A stretch of DNA of 64,000 nucleotides from Streblospio benedicti (Eukaryota; Annelida; Polychaeta; Spionida; Spionidae), in contig CM032665.1 of the NCBI GenBank assembly GCA_019095985.1, forward strand, positions 40,531,187-40,595,186. Reading direction: 5' to 3'. A model generated the notes under the pieces. It ran no database searches, was not told the origin of the DNA, and was given only the letters and a program-made list of their open reading frames with translations. Each line of letters begins with the position of its first letter. Position 1 is the first letter of the stretch. The translations under genes were made by a program, and so were the position numbers. Shown here one piece after another: positions 26,801-38,800 of the stretch.

Positions 26801-29800
26801 GTGAAAAGGAAAATCTGAAAAGCCACATGACATCTCACATGGGTGAGAAACCAATTGAGTGTAGTGAATGTGGCAAGTGTTTTAGTTTCAGTAGCGACTT
26901 GACCAGACACATGAAAATCCACACTGGAGAGAAAAAATATCTCTGTACAATGTGTGAAAAATCATTCGGACGAAGGGCAACTCTGATAAGGCACATGAAA
27001 ATTCACAAGGGTGAGAAACCATATGAGTGTAGTGAATGTGGTAAGTGTTTTACTCAACACGGCACCTTGGCCAGACACATGAAAGTCCACACTGGAGAGA
27101 AAGAACATCAGTGTATAGTGTGTGAGAAATCATTCAGTTTAAAAGGAAATCTGAAAATCCATATGAGAACTCACACCAATGAGAAACCCTATCTGTGTAG
27201 TCAATGTGGCAAATGTTTTAGTGACAGTAGAAACTTGACCATCCACATGAAAATCCATACAGGGGAGAAAGAATATAAGTGTACAGTGTGTGAGAAATTA
27301 TTCAGGCACAGTGAGCATCTGAAAACCCATCTGAGAACGCACTCTGGTGAGAAACCTTATAAATGTAGTATATGTGACAAGTGTTTCAGTGACTTCGCCA
27401 ATTTGACCAGACACAAGAAAATCCACACTGGGGAGAAAAATCATCGTTGTGCAGTGTGTGAGAAATCCTTCAGTCAAAAGACGCATCTGACAAAACATAT
27501 GAGAACTCACATCAGCGAGATTCCTGTTGGGTATGAAGATTGTGATAAAAGTTTCTCTCAAAAGTCTGATGTTGTTTTTAATATGCACAGTTACACGAGA
27601 GAGACACCATATAAGTGTAGTCAATGTGGGAAGTGTTTTAGTGACCGTAGCACCTTGGCCAGACACATGAAAATCCACACTGGAGAGAAAGACTATCATT
27701 GTACAGTGTGTGAAAAATCATTCAGTCAAAAGGTACATCTGAAACAACATATGAGAACTCACATCATTGAGATTCCTTCTGGGTATGAAGATAGTGATAA
27801 ATGTTTCTCTCAAAGGTCTGATGTTGTTGTTAATATGCACAGCTATTACACGAGAGCGAAACCATACAAGAACACTGGAGAGAAAGAATATGAGCGTACA
27901 ATGTGTGAGAAATCATTCAGTGAAAAGGGAAGTCTGAAAAGGCAAATCAGAACTCACACCAGTGAAGAACCATATGAGTGTAGTCAAAGTGACAATTGTT
28001 TTAGTGACAGTAGCAACTTGATAAGCCAGACGACAATCCATGATGGTGAGAAACCTTATCTCTGTACAGTGTGTGAGAAATCATTCAGTGAAAAGAGAAA
28101 TCTGAAAAGGCATATGAAAACTCACACTGCTGAGAAATCATATGAGTGTAGTCAATGTGACAAGTGTTTTAGTGACAGTTGCAGTTTGACCAGCCACATG
28201 AAAATCCACACTGGAGAGAAGGAACATCAGTGTATAGTGTGTGATAAATCATTCAGTAAGAGTGGAAATCTGAAAGCCCATATGAAAATTCACACTGGTG
28301 AGAAACCATTCGAGTGTAGTGAATGTGGCAAGTGTTTTAGTCAACGTAGCGCCTTGAACAGCCACAGGAGAATCCACACTGGGGAGAAAGAACACCAGTG
28401 TACTGTGTGTGAGAAATCATTCAGTGAAAAGGGAAATCTGACAGCCCATATGAGAATTCACACCGGTGAGAAACCATTCGAGTGTAGTGAATGTGGCAGG
28501 TGTTTTAATCTTAGTGGCACCTTGAAGCACCACATGAGAATCCACACTGGGGAGAAAAACCATCAGTGTACCGTGTGTGAGAAATCATTCAGACGAAGTC
28601 AACATCTGAAAACTCACTTGAGAACTCACTCTGGTGATAAACCTTATGAGTGTAGTCAGTGTGACAAGTGTTTTAGCGACCGTTGCAACTTGAACAAACA
28701 CATGAAAATCCACACCGAAGAGAAAGAATATCAGTGTACAGTGTGTGAGAAATCATTCAGAGAAAGTCAACATCTGAAAAGGCACATGAAAACTCACACA
28801 GAGAAACTTTATCGCTGTAGAGTTTGTGATAAAAGTTTCGCTCAAAAGTCTGATATGCACACTCGCAAGGTAGAGCAACCGTACAAGTGTGATCAGTGTG
28901 ACAAATGTTTGGCTCAGTTCTACTCTGAAGAGACACAAGCGCACGGACACTGATGAGAAGCCATTCGACTGCCATATTTGTCACAAATCATTTACGCGTG
29001 GATGGGATTTGAAAAAGCACCATATGACTGTGCATTCCAAGAATTGAGCTATTATTTGTCAACATAATCCTTGGTTTATTGTATTGTTGTATTTTAGCAC
29101 TGTAGACAAATTCCATATATCTTGCCAGATTTTCAGGCGTGCTGAGAACGTGCCCAGTGTAATTTGTTCAGTGTATATTTTTCCTGCTCTGGACAGTCAG
29201 ACTAAATTTGTCGCCCCCTGCAGTTTACGCATTCTGCATGTTCAATTTGTTTGACAAATAAATAGTAAAATGCAATTAATTGAACCAAATATCTAGAGCC
29301 TTTTGAATTTTGTAGATAACTAACCTGAACTGATTAAGTATTAATGCGTATTGTATATATGTATCCCATTCATTTAAAAAAACTAGTGAAAATGTAAAAA
29401 AAAAAGAATATATATATATTTTTGCCAATAGTATCTGTCAGAGTTACTAGTTCCCAAACTTTTCATTCCAAAAATAGGTGTAAATCAGAGAACATGTCTG
29501 TACATTCATTTATATATATATATACATTGATAGAACAACTAGTTTTGGTTAGCTGAACATATAAAGAAATGTATCAATATTGTTAACTATTTGTATCATC
29601 AGATGAATGCTCACCAAGTTTATCCGGAAAAGAGTGGACATTGATTCAAGATCCACTAAAAAGTCACTAAAATGTGCCACAGAACGGCAACCACACGAAC
29701 ACGATATTGGCTGGGCGTGCTTTTGTTATAACATTGTAAATATTAGTAAAAAGCTTACGAAAAAAAAACCAAGAAAATCAATGGAAGTGAAATATAGTGA

Positions 29801-32800
29801 GAAAACCTAAATTAACATTTTATAAAGTTAAAAATGATATGATATCTATAGATTTCGAGTGTGTGTATGTAAATATGTTGTTTTATATTTACCTTGTTAT
29901 ATGTTATATTGAAGCAGTGACATTATAAGCCCACTGGGCTGGGCCATTATATGATATGTATATGTAATGTGTAAATTGTATGTATGGCAATGTCAGATGA
30001 TAAAACTTATTAAAGTCTAAAACCTATTTATGTTATTGTCATCTTAGGAAGTCGTTTGCATTATGAATCTGGGTTAAACATCATAACAGTCAGCAATGAA
30101 GTCAGGCGGGATTAGGCATCGACCATTTGATCTGGGGTGGGGTGGGGGGCAGCAAAAATATTGATAAAAATAACGCAAGGATGAAAATTGGTGAAAAAAT
30201 AATAAGGTTTCATTTGGCTAGAAAAAAATAAATGATTGTCAAATATGGCTTTAAACAGCTTTATACAGCTTTAAAAAAATAATTGAGGTTCAGTGTCTAA
30301 GAAAAAAAGAACTAGATGTCAAATTTCATGAAAAAAAAATAATTGAAGTTATGGTGAAAATAGCTGCCCCCCCCTCCCCCTCCCCCCTGAGATCAAATGG
30401 TCGATGCCTTGTTTGCATATTATGGTCAATCACTGATTTCAATTCAAAGCGGTCATATATTTAATTGATATAATATTAGTATATACTTGCTAGTAAAACG
30501 CACTCAATTAACTGTCACCACCACCCACCATGAAATAACAGAAGCATTAGTAGTACGTAATTAGATTAAGCTAATTGGTCATAGTCTTTACATTCTCCAC
30601 TCCAAATAAAATGGCAATTTGAAATGGAAGCATTGAAAAACACGAGAATATGCTGTTTAGTGATGTCAGTATATGTGGTAAAATAAAACTGTACACTGGG
30701 GACAAACGATGTCTATACTCACTGCAAAATTTGGACTCCTTAAATATCGTCCGCCTTTGGGCTTCACGGGCTTTGGTATTACAGGCTATAACAGTACTCG
30801 CATTAGAAATAAAGCCCACCACAAACTGTTATACAAAGTCTGATAGATTCCACAGTACCATTACCAACGTAGTAATAGATCTATATAGTATTTTTAAGTG
30901 TACTTGGTGCGTTACTAGAGAAAAACTAACCAAATACATTCGGCATTAAGACAGCTAGCTAGTGTAAAGAAGATTTATCGAAATGTAGGCCAGGATTTTC
31001 GGGTTAGAGAAAAACGTGCTTCAGTATTCAGAGATGAAGACTAGGAAATCAGTAAACATAACAAGATTGCGTTGTGACAATAACTAGCAAACAGTACTGT
31101 AACCATCGAACCATCATATAAGTACATCGGATATGACATGTGACCAAAAATATCACCCGGGTTAGACGTGATATTCTCTAGGTTTTATTTGATGGATACA
31201 GTTTTGTCAAGTGAACATGAATAAAACTTACCTTCTTAGGGGTCTTGTCGTCTTCTATTCCACTGTCGTTTGCCGCATCTGAAAGAATCATTTGAACACT
31301 ACTTCAACAAACTGATGTATAAAAGTTAAAACATAATTACTAAGTATATGGAATATTACTTTACGCACACGGGTTGAAGTACGTAGTGCTTCAAAGTGTA
31401 TATGATAAATGAAAACTCAACTTTAAAACATTAAAACCCACTTAAGAATTATGGTAAAATGTGTGGGGTTTTAAAACGTAATGTCCATTACATTGTATAT
31501 TTTTGTTATGTGAAGAACTCGCTTTAACTGAAAGAGAAACACACATCACAAACATACTTAAAATGGAAAATTCTCACAAAAGTGTGCTAAAATAAGCATT
31601 ATTAACTAGTAAAACATGCAACTATTGATGAGCATATAAAATGTACATGCAGAGTGCAACGTATATGCGTGTCACAGTACATAGTAAAGTAATGAAATGT
31701 ATAGAACACGACATCAAGAACATGCTTTAATATCAAAAACACACAGACTGATACACATATAACACAAAATTCTGTTATTAGAAAGTTCTAGCACAAATTT
31801 TACCATGCCAATCGATAGCTACACACCAAAATCTACACACCAACCAATAACTAGCAAACCAAACACGAAAATGCAGACTCAGAAATAAGCCAACAGGAAC
31901 TTCACATCTAGAAAAAACAAGCACGTGTCCGTCCAATCACCTTTTCGTAGCGGGTGCGCCGACGTCGACTTTTTAGGAGATGTTGGAATGCGACTGGAGG
32001 ACGTTGTGGTCTTTGTTGCCGAGGACGTTGTGGTTCTTGGTTTCGCTTCTGCGGTTCTTGCTCGGGGACTACTGGCGGAGGAAGGCGCAGACGTTCTCGG
32101 GGAGGGCCTAGGGGAGCTCTTGGACGCTGCTGCAGCCGGTCCCTTGGCGGCTGGCAGCTTCTTACTAGGGCTCTTGAGACCTGACGGCTTTTTGCCAGGA
32201 GGACTAGTAGTGGCGGGCTGTTTCTTGGCGGGTGGAGAAGCTGGCTCGTCGTCAACCGTAAATGTTCCTTCTTTTGGTACGCCCATTGGATCGCTTTGTG
32301 CTGTTTCTTCTTCCTCGTCTTTGAGATTGAGCGGCGGAACGAGAGCTCCGGGCGGAGCCGTCTCCACTTTCTGCTCGCTGGTCTCCGCGGGCACCATCGC
32401 GGTGTCGTCGGCCAGAGGCGTGCTTTTGTGGGGGTCGTTTGCTGCAGGGATCACGTCATCAGACACTGGTGCACCGGGAGCTCCTGTGAGATCAACCAGA
32501 TTAGCACCGTCACCCCCACTGTTGCTGCTGCTGCAGAGGTTGTGCGGTTCAGCTGTGATGGTGGCATTTGCAGGGAGGTCTGCAGCATTTGGGATGGGGA
32601 TAGGACTGGAATGGCTTGCAAGCTGGGACTCGGCGGTTATTTGTGACTCGTCCGCTGCCGGCTCTGAGGGTGCTGGTACCTGTACCTCTTCGGGTGGCGG
32701 TGGTGCCCCGTAGACTCCGATTTCAGCCAGGTTTGTATTGTTGACATCTGACATCACACTTGTGCTGTCCTCTGAAATATTTCTGGCGAAGAAAGGGTTG

Positions 32801-35800
32801 CTAGTGCTATTGGCAGACTGTGAAGGGTCATTGGAGAAATCGTCCATGAGAAATGGGTTAGTTTCGTGTAGCGCTTGCTGTGGTTCTGCCGGTTGGGAAC
32901 TGTGGAAGCTAGACGTCATATTGTCAGGGAGGTCTGATGATTTCTGTGCAGGAGGCAAGCCATGGGAGTCAGAAGTACCCATGTGTTGCTCTGGTAAGCT
33001 TTGAACCTCTGGTGGCATCATTGGTGTGTCTTCAACTAGCATCGAAGACGTACCAAAGGCATCCATAGGGTTTGCATTGGAACTCAGTATAGACTGATCA
33101 GAAATGTCAGCATGAAATGATTGTGTCATGGGGTCGAAATTTTGGGTGACAGCAGGAGCAGCGTGTATTTCATTGGGAGTTTCCTGGAAATCCGCCGAAG
33201 TATCTGGAGCAGTCGAAGGGGGCGGCTGTGTTAGAGGGTCGAATGGATCGGTAGGTGGTGACTGAGGAGTAAGCGAAGGATGTGTGGCACTCTGAGAGTC
33301 TAGGTCAATCAAGATCCCCTGGCTGTCTGAGTGAACTGCAGAATCCTGGCTGATGGGATCAAATTCATTCTTCTGCTCCAGAGGGTTGCCGCCAGCAGTT
33401 GCTTGGAATGGATTTTGCGAGGTCGTCTCACAAAGGTCATTGTTACCAAAGCCCAGGAGGTCAGCGGTGTTAGTTTGTGAGTTATCATTGCCATTAAACT
33501 GGTGCGTGACTGGGGTCGCCCACATGGCCGCTGTGTCAGAGTCCACCTTGCCAGTCACTGGAGTTTCTGAAAATGTGCAAGTTTAAGTATATGCATACGG
33601 TAGGTTGAAGATGGGCTATAGAAGGACTACTCTTGGTGAAAAGTGAAAAGCATTTCTGGTAAAAGGAGGAGAAATATAAATGATGACATATTCTAAGTTT
33701 ACAACCCCAAATCTGTCAGCATTTGCTGCGACAATATGACTACCTAGTCTAAGTTCGTATAGAATGATTTCCCTGAAAAATGATTGTGCGTATACATGAT
33801 GTTATTTGCTTTATAATATATGCCTGTTTCACATTGGTAGTTAAGGAGAATTGTGGTTTTCCCTTTGTGCGAATAGAGGCCTCATAGTAATTGCCACACT
33901 CATTTTATTTTGCAACCATGCATTTATGTTGTATGTACGTTTCCATGACCCAGTCTGACATTCACGATTGTCAACATCCGTCAATTTACAATTATATTGC
34001 AGATGACAATATACTGCTTGAAAGATGAATCTGTTCTACATAGCACAAGCTGTGACTATAAATCATACGATAATTATCAAGAACTACATTTACACGTCTC
34101 TGTGACACCTGTTTCGGCTTTAATTATCGTGTAAGTCAGACCCTGGCATTGCATGACCAATGTATTAAAACTTCTTTGCGGATCATTGTGTTCACGCGTT
34201 TGGCCACGTGCAGGTAAAACTAATTGTGTGTACGTCTGCCTTGATGTAAACCAACGGATCGTGTTCCACGTGCCAACGTAATTGTCTGGCCTCGATACGC
34301 TTGTTCTTTCCCTCAGTTGTATACAAGTCATTTTTTTCTCAGTTGCATCATTGTTTCTATCTACTTATCCATGAACACCAACGGTAACTTGTCCATTGCT
34401 TAACAACACAGGCGGATCCATCCATTTTTGGAAAGGGTGGGCAACAGCCTTTATAGGGTCTCATAAAAAATCGTACGCCCAATTGATAATTGACACGCCC
34501 CCACCCCCATGCCCATCACCCCCACCACCACCACCACACACACACACATACACCATGAAAATGAATTATTTTCATGTGGACATGGGTGCATCTGCCTATG
34601 AATACCATGCTAAAATATTTTAGTATAAAATCATTGGATGCACGTTGAACCGCTGGCTATCATTTTAAGTATGTAGCTTATCTAATGTTGGCTATGTATT
34701 TGAATTAAGAAATGCTCGCCACCTTCTTCATGCACCAATCTTCAAGAACAAAAAGTGACTGTCTGTTCCTGCTAAGTAAATCATTTTTTACGTCTTGCTG
34801 AAAGATCGCGCTTTGACTTCACGTTGACAAACAAACGAAACATTGCCATCAATTTTAAAGATTTATGTTGATCATTAATGTTTGAGGACTGGTGGCCATG
34901 AAGCAGTGGGATTTCTCTACAGTTTGAAGCAGGGGATTACCTCACAGATCACTAATCCCCACTCAGGTGAGTGAGTGACCATCGATCCGTGGGGAACGAT
35001 CACTGAACTGGACTGAGCAGCTCAAAGGTCAAGCTCGATAGTGATAACATAGAGACCAAGAGTTACGCTAATTCAAATGTAAACTCATTCTCAATAGTGT
35101 ATTGCTTTCTTTTAACAGAATATTTAATAAATGTAAACTATAAATGTAAATGTCTGGTTTATGGTCTTCTTCCCCGAAGGATCAGATGACTCTACATCTA
35201 CACCAGGTAATTGGCATCATTGTCACACTATGTCTTTCTCAACTCCCTGGGGAGCATACAACACATCTTTTGGCTACCGTAGCGCAAACGTGCCAATCAA
35301 CCACAGTAGCGTTCACTCGCCTGACCTGTACCTATTTAACGTGTAGGTATCACAGAGAAGTGTGCAACCTGTTAGAGGCAGGTTTGCTCAATACCCACCA
35401 TCAGACCCGACCGGGAATCGAACCCACGACTTTCTGGTCACGAGTCCGACTGCCTATCCACTCAGCCACGGAAGCACACGATACACATATTTAGAGCATT
35501 GAAATGGTTGCACGGCACCATGATTGTCCTGCCAGACAGCACGACATAAACAATCATTCGCATACTAATTACGTGATGTAAATTGTAAAGCTCTTCCACC
35601 TCTTTTCTTGTCAGTACAGAGTCTCAATCCAGTTGATTTGCATGTACAAATACGCAGTATTTTCTTTGAATCTAAGAGTCAATCAACTTCTGTAGCAGTT
35701 GAATAATTGCTGTCCTATCATTACACATCATGAAGTAATTGCTTTTGGTGGGAGGTCTCACAAGAATTTTTAAAAACAATTTTGGGGTGGGGTTATGATG

Positions 35801-38800
35801 GGGTAGGTGGTTGTCTCATAGTCAACTCGTTAAAACCACATGCAATGACACGTGTACATCATATATGCCTTGCACAGTTACTTTTCTTACATCTGTACCC
35901 CATCAGTGGCCATTTCTTTACATTTACATCACAGTTCAAGCTTTTTTTTGCATCAAAGTGCACGTTCGCTGCAAGGTATGAAAGTAGCAATGAAATCATT
36001 GCCATATACTACGTGTTTTGTAGTAGTCAGACACAGTGTTGATACACACAATGGCACTTAATAAATGATAAATACGTGGTTTAAAAGTCATTATACGCTC
36101 TATCAATTCCACATGTGTCTTGTTCAATGAAGACGTTTTGAAATAGTGCCAATTGAAATTCCATTCCAAGTCAATTTTAGCTATCTTTGTTTGTTCAAAT
36201 TAAATTGTGCTATCGAATGCAAACATTTTTATCAGCAATTGGAGATAAAGGGAGCCAAGTACTGCACAGGGCATTTATTTGTTATGATTTTGCTACTTGC
36301 TAATTAAACAATGTGCAACCCATGAGGATGGAATTGAGCTCCACATTTACAGCATGTGATAAATACCACAATCAGATATTAATATACATACAAATTTTTT
36401 GTATCTTTACTTCTTCATTGTTACATATGCCACTTTTTGAAGAGCATAGAAATTACAATAATTTGAATATAATATATATGGTTCATTTAGCCACCTAACC
36501 CACAAGACCCCCAAGAGGAGGTTTTACTGTAGCACATGTAATGTTTCTATTTCGCAATGATGTTTGAGCAATTCACTCCATCACACTGTCCTATTTTCAT
36601 GTATGCGTATAACTGAGCCATAATGCGTTTGCCCTACTTTCTGAGTAGGAATGAGCACCCGTCAGAACTCAGAACTACATGTTTTCGTCTCAAAGGGTTG
36701 CTGAGTAAGAATTCTCAATAACTAACGGGGTAATATGCAATGTCCTATTGCTATGTCGCCCAGTGTGTATATACAATGAGAATGCAATCAGATTACAGTT
36801 ATCATACAAATATATATTTTTTGCTTTCACAGAAACTCGCTCGAGGTATTATTCACAGCACACACACTATGTTTTCAGTGTTTCTCACGACTTTACTAGC
36901 TTATGAAGTATCATATATGGGTTTGTGTGGTCGTAAGATCTTGCTTTGCAGTTCACATAAGAAAAAACACATGTAATTACCAACAGAAATCATATTTGCG
37001 CTGTGAGCATTATTTTGTCAAACAAAATCCTACACTTGTCTATATTACAATCAAGTCAAGTCAAGTCAAATAATCATTCATTATACTGACATGTGATATA
37101 CATATTCTGATTATATTTAATGCATTAATGATATATTCCAGGCATTTTCTATGTATTTAGCTACATAATATTGACAACTTGTCATAATATGTATAAACTT
37201 TTTATTGATCATTTAAACTATTAACATTTTTACATTTATCTATTGTTTTTGAAAAGGCGGGTCTCACAAGCCATGGATATAACTAGATGTCCAATAATTG
37301 TCCATTTGCTCGCCATCCACCTTCAGTCCAAATCGTTGTTTGCCATTTGGACACATTGGCCAACCACACTGTTAGCATATATGTAACTGATGATGGCTTT
37401 CTTATATCAATATACACATACAAACATCCTAATTAACAACTGAATTCTGTGTTTATTTGTGCAATCTGACCAACTGAGCATGTAAGTTAGCCAAAATGCT
37501 GTGACATCTGGCGGACCTATAGAGTTATTTGCGTCAAGGCCGCCACTACTATAGAGTTTGTGTGATTACTACGCCGGCGTTCTGGCACTGACACACGTGA
37601 TTAACCTTGGTCTTGCTCCTTACAGCCTGTTTGCATGGTGTGAAGTTCTGTATTAGTTCATCTTTGTGTTCATTTAATCAGGTTTCCCTCACACTTCTAG
37701 CACTTATATGATTAGAATGCACGGCTAGCATGTTCTATTTAATGTGATTATATGCAAAATGATACCACCCAACCATGGGAGGGTAGACACTACACTCTGT
37801 GTTGTTATACTATTTTCAATTTCATTTTTGTTATAATATTTCATATTGTCCTAGTTGCTGGTAAGCGATATACATGATTTGCGTGTGTCTAGAGTTCTCA
37901 TGAACCTGCTGTATTCTCTGTTGTGAAACAAGCAGATTGAAGCTCAACGCCGATCGCATCAGAATCATCAGTCATTGAAACAGAGTACACGTATGTAGTC
38001 TCATGACAACCCACCAGTTCATCTAATAGTAGAAAACAAACCTTTAAGTTGAACTAGTACATCCGATGATCAGAGATCGCAATTGTTGATATTTCACAGC
38101 TACTGGCCATTTGTTTCTCGTAATAGTTACTAATCTACCACGATAAAGAAATCCTTCTCTTTTCACACCCTGATAAAATGACGAAAATGGCATTCAGCAA
38201 TTGTAGTTTTGCACACACCGTCTAATAACCCCTCCTGTGGTTTACCCTGCACTCATGGTGCTATACCAATCTGTGACCAATCTAACAGAATTACGCCACT
38301 AATTTAAAAATTGAACAGTTAAAAACACATTTATCATAATTCTATCGTTTGGAAACCCATGTTTGACGGTGTTTTTGTTACATGTTTGAATAGCGTTTGA
38401 AATGTGACGTTCATTTAGCTATTTAAAGACGACAGAAATTCTCTCGCGGGTGATCAGTTTAACTCCCTCAGGCATTTTAACATGTAAGTGGTCTAGACGA
38501 TACCAATTCATTCTTTCTTTGGTAATTTTATTGACTTGGATCCATCGTCCAGTGTGATGTTTCGTTAAGACAACCCACATGCCTCATTAAAATGAGTTTG
38601 CTCAACAAGCTTTGAGGATATTCTTCTGTCAAACAGACGTATTTGGACTAATGTTTTCTGAGTTTTAATTACTAGTTCATGTTGTTACTTGAGCATAGGA
38701 ATAGTCACTGCACTGGGACTCACAGCAATGATTCATGTTTCTATTTTTGTAGAACGGAAATAGAGAAGTAAAAAAAAAATAGTACAAGTATGTATCACAC

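Noticed and set aside
31925-32713. Plus-strand 262-residue GC-rich frame
   Set aside because: It is the antisense shadow of the acidic MAP exon, whose frame is supported by splice phases and a tau-type downstream protein.
35395-35475. Functional tRNA gene on the minus strand
   Set aside because: A and B boxes are present, but the acceptor stem has no partner and a SINE body follows directly.
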